Source: an uncultured Anaerotruncus sp.
Lineage (GTDB): Bacteria > Bacillota > Clostridia > Oscillospirales > CAG-272
Assembly (NCBI GenBank): GCA_905210995.1
Contig: CAJLZE010000017.1
Location: 1-32,712, forward strand
Reading direction: 5' to 3'
DNA length: 32,712 bases
In this document: piece by piece, positions 6,811-14,666 of the stretch
Numbering within the stretch: position 1 is the first letter of the stretch
Layout: every line of letters starts with the position of its first letter
The notes under the pieces: generated by a model
The model's database searches: none
Seen by the model: the letters and a program-made list of their open reading frames with translations, nothing else
What the model was told of the DNA's origin: nothing
Made by a program: the position numbers and the translations under genes

Positions 6811-8325
6811 TTACTGGAGAGCCTTCAGCCCTTTGTTAAGGTTTTCAACGGATTTTGTGGTGGCTGCTCCCAGCGTTTTGAATCTCGATGAAACACCGCC
6901 CAGCTTGTCGCCGACGATCTTGCGGAACTGCTGGTGTACGGAGTTGATCTGCTTGGTGTAAAGAACGCCCGGGTCGATATAAAGCTTTTCGGTGACTATA
7001 TCGAGCATCTGCCAGGAGGCGGGATCCTTGGCGTACTTGTTCTTGAGAGCGACCTCATAGTAGGCGGGAGTAACATTGCGATAGCTCTCGGATGCCATTG
7101 CCTCGAGGAATGCACCGAGCATCTCGCGGCGATCCTCGGGGGTGTCGTTTGCGATGCCCCACGCGGTCATCTGGTCGTGAGCGTAGCTGCAGTAGTCATC
7201 CTGATCTGCATTGAGCATCGGGATCGGAACGATGCCGTAAACCTCTTTCATTCCGCGGAGGTACTCGCCCTCGGTCTCGATAATGCGTAGGGTGCACATT
7301 GCCGCGGTGTTCTCGGAGAACTTCTTTGCAATGACTTCCTGCTCGCCGTCTCCGGTCATATGGGGTATGCTGCACACACCGTCGGTATTCCAGAACAGCT
7401 GCTGCATCTTTTCGACGGCGGAAACCGTTCTTTCAATGTCAAGGGAGTAGACAAGGTAGTTGTCGGCGTCCTTTGTCAGGATCGGGAGCTTGAACGCGCT
7501 CCAGTAGGGGTCAACGCTGATCTCGTTGGCGTTTGAAACGAGTCCGCAGATGTCTCCTTCACTGGTAAGGGGATTGTCGTCCATGTCCTTCCAGAACTTT
7601 GACGCGATCTCCATCTGATAGTCGATGGTCCACTGATGAGCGTTTACGGTATCGTAAAGACTCGGGATCTCGGGGATCGTCTTGAACATATCCGAGTTGA
7701 AGAATGTAACGAATATAAAGCGGTATGTCGAGAGCGATGCGGCACCGGTGACAAAATACTGCTTGTCGCCGATGGATGCTGCCTCATTGAAGCCCTGAGA
7801 CCAGTAAGGACGGCTGAGGTCGAGATACTGGAGCTCCTTGAGATTGGCAAAATGGTTCTCGGCAGTGTACATTATCGTTGAGTAAACACTGTTTACAAAG
7901 ATATCGTACAGATGATCGGTCTGAGCCTGATTTCGGATAAGATCCGAAATAGCATAGTTGTTTCCGTCAACAAGGGTGTTTTCGATCTTCACGCCGAGTC
8001 TTTCTTCGACGATCTTGTTGCGTTTTACAACAGCGGAATTGATAAGACCGCCGTCGTTGTTTTCAACGGTCACCTCATCAACGACCCACTTGTTGGAGCG
8101 GCTGACGATCGGAATGGTCTCGCCGCCGTATTTCAGGGTTTCGGGGATATTGTCGCCGATATCATACTTGCTCTCGGGTTTCGCGGTGGTCTGATCGTCA
8201 ACGCCTGCCGCGGTCGTCGTGGTCTCACCGTCGTCGGTTTTATTTGAGCAGGAGACGAGCGAAACGGTAGTGACAAGCATCAGGAGCATGAGCAGCATCG
8301 ACATGATTCTGATTGACTTTTTCAT
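6811..8325 (-). CDS. Extracellular solute-binding lipoprotein (ABC transporter, probably sugar)
   Basis: 504 residues. The N-terminus has a type II signal peptide with lipobox LVSC; Cys26 would be lipidated, anchoring the protein outside the membrane. A Thr/Asp-rich linker (about 30-50) precedes a domain resembling family 1 carbohydrate-binding extracellular proteins of Clostridia (an NSxVxxRNxxVEERLGVKIE segment, then an extracellular fold ending near FKTLGAAT). The family delivers sugars to ABC permeases. No permease or ATPase gene is present in the window, so its partner must be elsewhere. It follows the GH4 gene by 87 nt with its own strong SD (GGAGGT, 5-nt spacing) and a GC hairpin in between. 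Alpha-galactoside uptake is inferred from this neighbour. Confidence 0.88.
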   Translation of the reverse strand: MKKSIRIMSMLLMLLMLVTTVSLVSCSNKTDDGETTTTAAGVDDQTTAKPESKYDIGDNIPETLKYGGETIPIVSRSNKWVVDEVTVENNDGGLINSAVVKRNKIVEERLGVKIENTLVDGNNYAISDLIRNQAQTDHLYDIFVNSVYSTIMYTAENHFANLKELQYLDLSRPYWSQGFNEAASIGDKQYFVTGAASLSTYRFIFVTFFNSDMFKTIPEIPSLYDTVNAHQWTIDYQMEIASKFWKDMDDNPLTSEGDICGLVSNANEISVDPYWSAFKLPILTKDADNYLVYSLDIERTVSAVEKMQQLFWNTDGVCSIPHMTGDGEQEVIAKKFSENTAAMCTLRIIETEGEYLRGMKEVYGIVPIPMLNADQDDYCSYAHDQMTAWGIANDTPEDRREMLGAFLEAMASESYRNVTPAYYEVALKNKYAKDPASWQMLDIVTEKLYIDPGVLYTKQINSVHQQFRKIVGDKLGGVSSRFKTLGAATTKSVENLNKGLKALQ

Positions 8326-8372
8326 GAATTACCTCCGGTTTAATTATTTATTCTTGCCTTGCGGCAGCAGAA

Positions 8373-8394
8373 CCCGCCCGCACCTGCGGGCGGG
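8373..8394 (-). promoter_or_regulatory. Intercistronic GC hairpin between GH4 and binding-protein genes
   Basis: CCCGCCCGCA (8373-8382) and TGCGGGCGGG (8385-8394) form a perfect 10-bp stem with a 2-nt loop. There is no T-tract on the minus strand after it, so it is not a standard terminator. It would suit an mRNA processing or stabilising stem that raises the level of the downstream binding-protein message, but this is inferred. Confidence 0.55.
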
Positions 8395-8412
8395 GCGGGT
8401 CTCTGTATTTTC

Positions 8413-9738
8413 TCAGTGATATTCGGGGAGCCAGCCCTTGTGAGCCTCGATGAGATCGTCGCAGAGCGATACGATATCGTCGATGGACAGCTCGGCTGCG
8501 GTGTGAGGATCCATCATTGCCGCCTGGTAGATGGTCTCTTTCTTCTTTGTAACGGCTGCCTCGATGGTGAGGAGCTGCACGTTGATGTTGGTGCGGTTCA
8601 TGGCTGCGAGCTGTTCGGGCAGACGTCCTACGTGCGTCGGCTGAATGCCGGCTCTGCCGACAAGGCAGGGCACCTCAACGCACGCCTCGGCGGGAAGGTT
8701 GTCGATGAGCCCGGTGTTTATCACGTTGCCGCCGATGCGGTAGGGCTTGTCGGTAACGACCGATTCCATAATGCGCGAGGCATACTCGTTCGAGCGCTTG
8801 TGGGTGAAGTCTGCCTCCATGGTCGCACGCGCCTTTGCCCACTGCTCCTCATGCTTTTCGCAGCGGCGGGGATACTCGTCAAGCGGTATGCGGTATCTTT
8901 CGATGAGCTCGGGGTACCGGCTCTTGATGAAGAAGGGATTGTACTCCGCGTTATGCTCGCTCGATTCGGTCACATAATAACCGAGACGGCGTATGTATTC
9001 GAATCTCACAAGATCCTTGAAATCATCGGGCGGGTTGTCAAGTATCTCAAGCGCGCGGCGGCGTATCTCGGGATAAAGATCGACGCCGTTGGCATCCCTG
9101 ATCTCAAGCAGCCATGCCATATGGTTGATACCCGCGATCTTTTCGGTAAGAGGTCTTGCCACCTCGTCAGCCATACCGACCTTTTTGAGGAGCGAGGAAG
9201 TGCAGACCTGCACACTGTGGCAGAGACCGACGGTGCGGACGCCCGTGTAGCGCTCCATATATCCGGCAAGCATAGCCATGGGGTTCGTGTAGTTGAGGAA
9301 AAGCGCATTCGGGCAGACAGCGAGGATGTCCTCGGCAAAATCCTCAAGCACGGGTATCGTGCGCAGCGCGCGGAATATACCGCCGATGCCGAGCGTATCG
9401 GCTATCGTCTGGCGCAGTCCGTATTTTTTCGGAACTTCAAAGTCCGTAACAGTGCAGGGCTTGTAAAGACCGACCTGAATCGCGTTCACGACGAAATCGG
9501 CGCCGCGAAGCGCGTCGCGTCTGTTCTCAACGCCGCAATATTTCACGATCTTTGCCCTGTCCTCATTGAGGTTGTGGTTGAGCGCGTGGATTATGCGGTA
9601 GCTTTCTTCAAGACGCACGGGGTCAATGTCGTACATTGCTATCTCGAAGTCACAAAGATGCTCGCACATCATCATGTCGCCGATAACATTTTTGGCGAAC
9701 ACGGAGCTTCCCGCGCCCATGAAGGTCATTTTTCCCAT
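8413..9738 (-). CDS. Glycoside hydrolase family 4, alpha-galactosidase-type
   Basis: GH4 enzymes cleave glycosides by an NAD-dependent oxidation-elimination mechanism needing a divalent metal, in the cytoplasm. Seen in 441 residues: an N-terminal NAD-binding GAGSSVFAK motif (8-16), a YDIDP segment near 36-40, IQVG at 87-90, NYTNPM at 149-154, CHSV at 173-176 and GINHM at 203-207. The CHSV form with the metal-binding Cys is the signature of the MelA-like alpha-galactosidase branch. The frame extends 30 codons upstream, but the ATG at 9736-9738 is chosen because the SD AAGGA lies 7 nt ahead and MxFMGAGS is the conserved N-terminus. It has a near-consensus promoter with an operator-like palindrome, suggesting sugar-responsive control. 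Confidence 0.93.
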   Translation of the reverse strand: MGKMTFMGAGSSVFAKNVIGDMMMCEHLCDFEIAMYDIDPVRLEESYRIIHALNHNLNEDRAKIVKYCGVENRRDALRGADFVVNAIQVGLYKPCTVTDFEVPKKYGLRQTIADTLGIGGIFRALRTIPVLEDFAEDILAVCPNALFLNYTNPMAMLAGYMERYTGVRTVGLCHSVQVCTSSLLKKVGMADEVARPLTEKIAGINHMAWLLEIRDANGVDLYPEIRRRALEILDNPPDDFKDLVRFEYIRRLGYYVTESSEHNAEYNPFFIKSRYPELIERYRIPLDEYPRRCEKHEEQWAKARATMEADFTHKRSNEYASRIMESVVTDKPYRIGGNVINTGLIDNLPAEACVEVPCLVGRAGIQPTHVGRLPEQLAAMNRTNINVQLLTIEAAVTKKKETIYQAAMMDPHTAAELSIDDIVSLCDDLIEAHKGWLPEYH

Positions 9739-9750
9739 TCTGTGATCCTT

Positions 9751-9774
9751 GCCGGTCCGTTTTTTCCGACCGGC
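9751..9774 (-). promoter_or_regulatory. Leader hairpin directly before the GH4 Shine-Dalgarno
   Basis: GCCGGTC (9751-9757) and GACCGGC (9768-9774) form a 7-bp stem with a 10-nt A-rich loop on the transcript. Its base abuts the SD AAGGA, so it could protect or mask the ribosome site. Confidence 0.4.
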
Positions 9775-9819
9775 GCCTTTCTTTTGAGTGGATACCGTCA
9801 CGCGGACAATATCATGTGT

Positions 9820-9848
9820 ATTATACACTAAACAAGGTAATGAGTCAA
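9820..9848 (-). promoter_or_regulatory. Near-consensus promoter of the GH4 operon with palindrome over the -10
   Basis: On the minus strand TTGACT (9843-9848) and TATAAT (9820-9825) are 17 nt apart. A perfect 13-bp palindrome, GTGTATTATACAC (9816-9828), is centred on the -10 box, where a repressor would block RNA polymerase. The predicted leader is about 75 nt. Confidence 0.85.
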
Positions 9849-9910
9849 TAGAATCTTCAAATTATTTCACAAAAGCCGAAACAAAAATGAGGGGTAAAAT
9901 AAATATTCGC

Positions 9911-9939
9911 TTGAAACCGCCGGGCGCGTGTGATATAAT
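9911..9939 (+). promoter_or_regulatory. Sigma-A promoter of the YmfI-like gene
   Basis: TTGAAA (9911-9916) and TATAAT (9934-9939) with a 17-nt spacer, 5 of 6 and 6 of 6 to consensus. It is divergent from the GH4 promoter. The start codon at 9990 is about 43 nt downstream of the expected transcription start. Confidence 0.85.
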
Positions 9940-9989
9940 AATAATAAAGTAAGAAATGCCGCAGGGCGGAAAGGCGGAATGCTGATATC

Positions 9990-10736
9990 ATGAGAAAAAA
10001 TGTTCTTGTCACGGGGGGGACACGCGGGATCGGCGCCGCCTGCGTCCGCCGCTTTGCGCTCGACGGTTGCGATGTTGCCGCCGTTTACCGTGCCGACGAC
10101 GCAGCCGCCGCGGCACTTTTTGCGGACATAAAAAAAGCCGCCCGTGACAACGACGCGGCTCTTGTGTTTATAAAAGCCGACGTTTCGTCACCCGACGGCG
10201 CGGCACGCGCATTCGCGGAAGCCGAGGAAGCCATAGGACACGTCGACGTGCTCGTCAACTGCGCAGGCATTGCCGACATAAGGCTCTTCACCGACATCGA
10301 CGACGCCGGTTGGCGGCGGATGATAGACGCCAATCTCTCATCTGCATTTTATATGTCGCGTGCCGCAGCCCGCGGAATGATACGGCGCGGCTTCGGAAGA
10401 ATGATAAACATCGGCTCGGTATGGGGCAGGCTCGGCGCCTCCTGTGAGGTACACTATTCGGCGTCAAAGGCAGGTCTGCGCGGCTTGACGTCGGCTCTGG
10501 CAAAGGAGCTGGGACCCTCCGGCGTGACCGTCAACTGCGTCGAGCCGGGCGTTATAGACACCGACATGAACTCTCATCTCACCCCCGAGGATATCGCTGC
10601 GCTCTGCGATGAAACGCCGCTCTGCCGCCTCGGCAGACCCGACGAGGTCGCCTCCGCCGTCGCTTTTCTCGCCTCGGACGAGGCATCCTTCATCACCGGG
10701 GTCGCGCTGCCCGTTGACGGCGGCTTTCCGGCATAA
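9990..10736 (+). CDS. ymfI: SDR-family reductase, YmfI-like (EF-P 5-aminopentanone reductase type)
   Basis: A 248-residue classical short-chain dehydrogenase: cofactor motif TGGTRGIG at 8-15, NCAG at 90-93, catalytic Ser143, Tyr156 and Lys160 (YSASK). The active-site stretch GASCEVHYSASKAGL with LAKELGPSGVTVNCVEPGVIDTDMN resembles YmfI-type proteins, which in Bacillus reduce the 5-aminopentanone on elongation factor P Lys32. FabG, the acyl-carrier-protein reductase, is the alternative and is close in sequence. No fatty-acid synthesis or efp gene is nearby, and a single-gene unit fits YmfI better than FabG. The SD is weak (AGGCGGA, 11 nt). A four-codon upstream frame overlaps the start (see findings). 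Confidence 0.8.
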   Translation: MRKNVLVTGGTRGIGAACVRRFALDGCDVAAVYRADDAAAAALFADIKKAARDNDAALVFIKADVSSPDGAARAFAEAEEAIGHVDVLVNCAGIADIRLFTDIDDAGWRRMIDANLSSAFYMSRAAARGMIRRGFGRMINIGSVWGRLGASCEVHYSASKAGLRGLTSALAKELGPSGVTVNCVEPGVIDTDMNSHLTPEDIAALCDETPLCRLGRPDEVASAVAFLASDEASFITGVALPVDGGFPA

Positions 10737-10770
10737 AAAATGAGCTTCCGCACCGCGGAAGCTCATTTTT
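10736..10770. terminator. Bidirectional terminator between ymfI and ychF
   Basis: A perfect 16-bp stem (10736-10751 with 10755-10770) with a 3-nt loop has A-runs on the left arm and T-runs on the right, so it works in both directions. It begins on the ymfI stop codon and serves the convergent ychF gene. Confidence 0.95.
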
Positions 10771-10791
10771 ATTTTCGGTCGGGCTCGAGTG

Positions 10792-11886
10792 TCAGACATT
10801 GAATCTGAACACGGTAACGTCGCCGTCCTGCATTACATAATCCTTGCCCTCGCTGCGGATAAGCCCCGCTTCCTTTGCGGCAAGCATCGAGCCGCAGCGC
10901 ATGAGATCGTCAAACGACACGATCTCGGCACGGATAAATCCGCGCTCAAAGTCACTGTGTATCTTTCCGGCGGCGGCGGGCGCTTTTGTTCCCTTCTTTA
11001 TCGTCCACGCGCGCACCTCCTTGGGTCCCGCGGTGAGGAAGGATATCAGCCCGAGCAGCTCGTAGCTCGCGCGGATAAGACGGTCAAGCCCCGACTCGGC
11101 AATGCCGAGATCGTCAAGGAACGCCGCCTTTTCGTCGGGATCGAGCTCGGCGATCTCCGCCTCGATGCCCGCGCACACGGCGCAGCAGCCCGCGTGCTCG
11201 CCCTCGGCATACTTCTTCAGCGCATTGTAATGCGGATTGTCCTTCGGTTCGCCGCCCGCATCATCCTCGCCCACGTTTGCAACGTAGATCACGGGCTTCA
11301 GCGAAAGCAGCGGAGCATCCTGAAGCATTTCGACCTCGTCGGCGGTGATGTCCATGCCGCGCGCGGCTTTGCCGTCGCCGAGCCAGCGGTCAAGGCGCTC
11401 GAAAAAGTCGAGCTCTGCCGCAAGCGACTTGTCGTTGCGCGCATTTTTGCGCAGCCTTTCGAGCTTGCGCTCAACGATCTCAAGGTCGGAGAGGATCAGC
11501 TCATAGTTTATCGTCTCAACGTCGCGCACGGGATCGACACTGCCGTCAACATGAATGATGTTGGGATCCTCAAAGCAGCGGACGACGTGAAGTATCGCGT
11601 CGCACTCGCGGATGTGAGAAAGGAACTTGTTGCCGAGCCCCTCTCCCTGCGACGCACCGCGGACAAGACCCGCGATGTCGAAGAATTCGACCGTCGCCGG
11701 AGTGTATTTTTCCGGCGAATACATCTTTGCCAGCGCGTCAAGACGCGGGTCCGGCACCGGAACGACGCCGACATTGGGTTCTATCGTGCAGAAGGGATAG
11801 TTTGCCGAATCTGCTCCCGCGCTCGTGAGCGCATTGAAAAGCGTGCTTTTGCCGACATTCGGCAGTCCTACGATTCCGAGTTTCAT
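10792..11886 (-). CDS. ychF: YchF/OLA1-type ATPase
   Basis: YchF is a universally conserved Obg-related P-loop protein that binds ATP rather than GTP, associates with ribosomes and affects stress and redox tolerance. The 364 residues equal the usual length. Seen: P-loop GLPNVGKST at 7-15, the YPFCTIEPN switch near 30-38, G3 motif DIAGL at 70-74, an NVGE G4-type motif near 203 (the NxxE form that goes with ATP preference instead of NKxD), and a C-terminal TGS-like domain ending DYVMQDGDVTVFRFNV. The ATG at 11884-11886 has GGAGG 13 nt upstream, slightly long. It is a single-gene unit with its own promoter. Confidence 0.97.
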   Translation of the reverse strand: MKLGIVGLPNVGKSTLFNALTSAGADSANYPFCTIEPNVGVVPVPDPRLDALAKMYSPEKYTPATVEFFDIAGLVRGASQGEGLGNKFLSHIRECDAILHVVRCFEDPNIIHVDGSVDPVRDVETINYELILSDLEIVERKLERLRKNARNDKSLAAELDFFERLDRWLGDGKAARGMDITADEVEMLQDAPLLSLKPVIYVANVGEDDAGGEPKDNPHYNALKKYAEGEHAGCCAVCAGIEAEIAELDPDEKAAFLDDLGIAESGLDRLIRASYELLGLISFLTAGPKEVRAWTIKKGTKAPAAAGKIHSDFERGFIRAEIVSFDDLMRCGSMLAAKEAGLIRSEGKDYVMQDGDVTVFRFNV

Positions 11887-11967
11887 AATGCCTGATAAGC
11901 CTCCGTGTGAGTATAAACGGGTGTGCCGCGGGGCGCGGGGACACCTCTGTCATTATTTCCGATGCTA

Positions 11968-11996
11968 ATTATATACCATTTCGAGCGAATTTTCAA
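11968..11996 (-). promoter_or_regulatory. Sigma-A promoter of ychF
   Basis: Minus strand TTGAAA (11991-11996) and TATAAT (11968-11973) with a 17-nt spacer; the leader to the ATG at 11886 is about 75 nt. The same hexamer pair is used for ymfI and rqcP. Confidence 0.85.
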
Positions 11997-12056
11997 GTAA
12001 TTTCGGCATTAAAACGCGCAGATCAAGAAAAATGTGAACAAAATCGGCAAAAGCTA

Positions 12057-12085
12057 TTTTCAAAGCGCTGTTTTTGTGCTATAAT
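12057..12085 (+). promoter_or_regulatory. Probable promoter of the two-component/HtrA operon
   Basis: TTTTCA (12057-12062, 4 of 6) and TATAAT (12080-12085) with a 17-nt spacer. The start would be about 12092, leaving a leader of about 260 nt before the response-regulator ATG. A second TATAAT-like box near 12210 lacks a -35. Confidence 0.6.
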
Positions 12086-12091
12086 AGATTC

Positions 12092-12352
12092 GTAATAATT
12101 TATTCCCCCGCGCGGCGGCTCGGATATGTTTTTTTACGGTTTGTTTCGACAGTTAATATCTGCCGCAAAAATTCATATAACCGTCACACAAAACACTTAC
12201 AGCCAATATATAATTGAATCGTACCAGTATATGGGCTGACGGATATATCGGGTCTGAAGCGGGAGAGACCGCAGCCGCAGGGCTTTCGGTTTTATCTGCC
12301 TTAAAGACCGCAGGACAATAAAAACGCCAAGAAGATCACGAGGAGGTCACAA
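12092..12352 (+). promoter_or_regulatory. Long, possibly structured 5' leader of the response-regulator gene
   Basis: About 260 nt between the probable start site and the ATG, far more than initiation needs. Near the 3' end are small hairpins (GGTCT near 12251 with AGACC near 12266; GCGG/CCGC in the same place) and an exact direct repeat AGACCGCAG (12266-12274 and 12305-12313). It ends in a strong SD (GAGGAGGT, 6 nt from ATG). I do not recognise a known riboswitch class. Confidence 0.4.
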
Positions 12353-13048
12353 ATGAATTACACAAAAATTCTTGTCGTAGATGACGACAGCAACATCCGG
12401 GACTTGCTTAAGCAAAGCCTCGAAAATGAAGGATACGAAGTAAGGACCGCCGCCGACGGATACGAAGCCATCGACACATTCAAAAAATATGAGCCCGATA
12501 TCATGCTTCTCGACATAATGCTGCCCGGAAAGAGCGGCAGAGACGTTTGCACCGAGATACGCAAGTTCTCGTCGAAACCGATAATCATGATAACCGCCAA
12601 GGGCGACGTTGTCGACAAGGTCGTGTGCCTTGAGCTCGGCGCCGACGATTTTATCGTCAAGCCCTTTGACATGAACGAGCTCTTCGCCCGCATAAAGGCT
12701 GTGCTTCGCCGCTGCAACTCCCACGAGGAGCCGGGCGACAGCGAGGTCATCAAGTTTGAAAACATTGAAATAAGCAAGCAGAAATACGAACTCAAGCTGA
12801 AGGGCAAGTCCATAGACATTCCTCCCAAGGAGCTTGAGCTGCTCTACTTCCTTGCCTCGAACTACAACCGCGTCTTTACGCGCGACCAGCTTCTCGACAA
12901 GGTATGGGGCTTTGATTACCTCGGCGACTCCCGCACCGTTGACGTTCACGTCAAGAGACTGCGCGAGAAGCTCGACGGTGTTTCGGACAAGTGGACGCTC
13001 AAGACCGTATGGGGCGTCGGTTATAAATTCGAAGTGATCGGCAACTGA
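12353..13048 (+). CDS. OmpR/PhoB-family response regulator
   Basis: 231 residues: an N-terminal receiver domain with acidic pocket D10-D11-D12, phosphoacceptor Asp54 in LLDIMLPG, Thr81 and Lys103 (VKPFD), then a winged-helix DNA-binding domain from about 130 with PPKELELLYFLA, TRDQLLDKVWG and DVHVKRLREKL, ending GVGYKFEV. It would be phosphorylated by the sensor kinase encoded 112 nt downstream and then bind promoter DNA as a dimer. The SD is strong. A terminator between it and the kinase suggests more regulator than kinase is made. Its targets are not known; control of its own operon including htrA is the natural guess. Confidence 0.96.
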   Translation: MNYTKILVVDDDSNIRDLLKQSLENEGYEVRTAADGYEAIDTFKKYEPDIMLLDIMLPGKSGRDVCTEIRKFSSKPIIMITAKGDVVDKVVCLELGADDFIVKPFDMNELFARIKAVLRRCNSHEEPGDSEVIKFENIEISKQKYELKLKGKSIDIPPKELELLYFLASNYNRVFTRDQLLDKVWGFDYLGDSRTVDVHVKRLREKLDGVSDKWTLKTVWGVGYKFEVIGN

Positions 13049-13081
13049 TCTTTTTCAGCCTGAAACCGGTTGCGGACTCAT

Positions 13082-13128
13082 GGGGGCTGTAAAAAATCCC
13101 GACGATTTTTACAGTCCCCTTTTGATTT
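13082..13128 (+). terminator. Intrinsic terminator between response regulator and sensor kinase
   Basis: A 16-bp stem (13082-13098 with 13104-13119, one G-U pair and one bulged A) is followed by a T-rich run TTTTTGATTT-like at 13120-13128. It sits in the 112-nt gap inside an otherwise obvious operon and probably gives partial readthrough, since no good promoter for the kinase follows it. Confidence 0.75.
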
Positions 13129-13160
13129 AATCGCAGGACACCATTGCGGGGAGGCATCTC

Positions 13161-14666
13161 ATGTTCAGAAGCGTATTTGCAAAGTATATTTTTGCCTTTA
13201 TGCTTATCATTCTCATAAGTTTCACCGTGCTGACGGCAATAGTGGGGAGCATGGTGAACAGCTACACCATGTCCGTTGAGGCAACGTCGGCGCAATCAGC
13301 CGCCTCAGCCGTGTCAAAGTATCTCGAATCCCAGAGATCGCTCGTCGACATATCGGATCTTTCCGCCTACTGCGGCACATATCAAAGCGAAACGTCGGCT
13401 TTTCTCGATGCCATCGCGCTTGCGAACACCGATGAGATCACACTGTTCATCGTAAACAACGACGGCTGGATAATCGCCGTTGACAACACGTCCTTCAGAG
13501 CGCTCATGGGCAAGCAGATACCGAAGCAGATAATGAACGATGTGAACAGCGGCGTGGGCATTGAGGATCTCGAACGCATAGAGGGCATTATAGACGAGCG
13601 CAGCCTGATATACACCTCACCCGTCTACCTTGACGGCAACTATATCTGCGGAACGGTCTTTGCCTGCGCTCATGTGTCGTTTGACGGCGGGCTCAGCACG
13701 GTGGCGACGCGCACTATCATACTTGCAAGCCTTTGGGTCATGCTCGCGGCGCTTATTGCGGTCTATTTCATCACCGACCGCGTTACAAGACCTCTGAAAG
13801 AGATGAGCCGTGCCGCAAAAAGCTTTGCCGAGGGCAACTTCAACGTCCGCGTTCCGGTGGTCGGCAACGACGAGGTAACAGAGCTTGCGCGCGCCTTCAA
13901 CAACATGGCAAAATCGCTTGCCGCGCTTGACGATATGCGCAACAACTTCATGTCAAGCGTCTCGCACGATATGCGCACGCCGATGACGACGATCTCGGGC
14001 TTTATCGACTGCATCCTTTCGGGCGCAATACCGCCCGAAAAGCACGAGCACTATCTGCGTGTGATACGCGACGAGGTGCAGCGCCTGTCGAGGCTCGTGG
14101 CAACGCTGCTCGATATATCGCGCATTCAGGCGGGCGACCGCAAATTCGTTATGGCTCCGTTCGATATCTGCGAAATGGCGCGTCAGGTGCTCATATCCTG
14201 CGAGCAGCGGATAGACGGCAAGCACCTTGACGTCGAATTCGACATTGACGACGACAATATGTATGTGAACGGCGACCACGACGCGATATACCAGATCATG
14301 TACAACATCTGCGACAACGCCATAAAGTTCTCCTACGACGGCGGCTGCCTCAGGATAAGCGTGAAGTACGCCGAAAACAAAAAGGTGCGCATAAGCGTGT
14401 TCAACGAGGGCGAGGGCATCCCGCTCGAGGATCAGCCCTACATCTTCGAACGCTTCTACAAGAGCGACCGCAGCCGCGGCAAGGATAAGACCGGCGTCGG
14501 TCTCGGTATGTTCATAGCAAAAACGATAATAAAGGCTCACGGCGAGGATATTACTCTCAAGAGCGAGCCGGGCAAAAACTGTGAATTCGTATTCACGCTA
14601 CCGCGCGCTCAGGCACCCGAAAAGCACGGCGCGCAGCAAAAACGGACCGGTGACGGAAATGTCTGA
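13161..14666 (+). CDS. Membrane sensor histidine kinase (HAMP, HisKA, HATPase)
   Basis: 501 residues. A transmembrane helix at about 9-31, an extracellular sensor domain at about 35-180, a second helix at about 183-206, HAMP at about 205-258, the HisKA H-box with His269 (SSVSHDMRTPM), N-box YNICDNAIKF at 381-390, and the glycine-rich GVGLGMF at 445-451. The ATP-lid D-box reads NEGEG rather than DxGxG at about 415-419, a known variant of this kinase group. It autophosphorylates and passes phosphate to the preceding regulator. The external signal is unknown. The SD GGGGAGG lies 6 nt before the ATG. The last 8 nt overlap the htrA start, so the two are coupled. Confidence 0.95.
   Translation: MFRSVFAKYIFAFMLIILISFTVLTAIVGSMVNSYTMSVEATSAQSAASAVSKYLESQRSLVDISDLSAYCGTYQSETSAFLDAIALANTDEITLFIVNNDGWIIAVDNTSFRALMGKQIPKQIMNDVNSGVGIEDLERIEGIIDERSLIYTSPVYLDGNYICGTVFACAHVSFDGGLSTVATRTIILASLWVMLAALIAVYFITDRVTRPLKEMSRAAKSFAEGNFNVRVPVVGNDEVTELARAFNNMAKSLAALDDMRNNFMSSVSHDMRTPMTTISGFIDCILSGAIPPEKHEHYLRVIRDEVQRLSRLVATLLDISRIQAGDRKFVMAPFDICEMARQVLISCEQRIDGKHLDVEFDIDDDNMYVNGDHDAIYQIMYNICDNAIKFSYDGGCLRISVKYAENKKVRISVFNEGEGIPLEDQPYIFERFYKSDRSRGKDKTGVGLGMFIAKTIIKAHGEDITLKSEPGKNCEFVFTLPRAQAPEKHGAQQKRTGDGNV

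Larger units (their letters stand above)
11887..12352. other. Divergent intergenic region (466 nt) with promoters and a long leader
   Basis: No gene is seen. The left half holds the ychF promoter, the middle a rightward promoter, and 12092-12352 the leader of the two-component operon. The open frame at 11907-12095 is a chance frame with no SD that runs across both promoters. Confidence 0.7.

Noticed and set aside
8359..9831. 490-codon plus-strand frame opposite the GH4 gene
   Set aside because: It mirrors a well-supported gene; long antisense frames are common in GC-rich coding DNA, and it has no family signature.
12240..12320. Glycine-riboswitch-like GGGAGAGA in the response-regulator leader
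   Set aside because: The conserved CCGAAGG and CUCAGG-type parts are absent and the downstream genes have no link with glycine.
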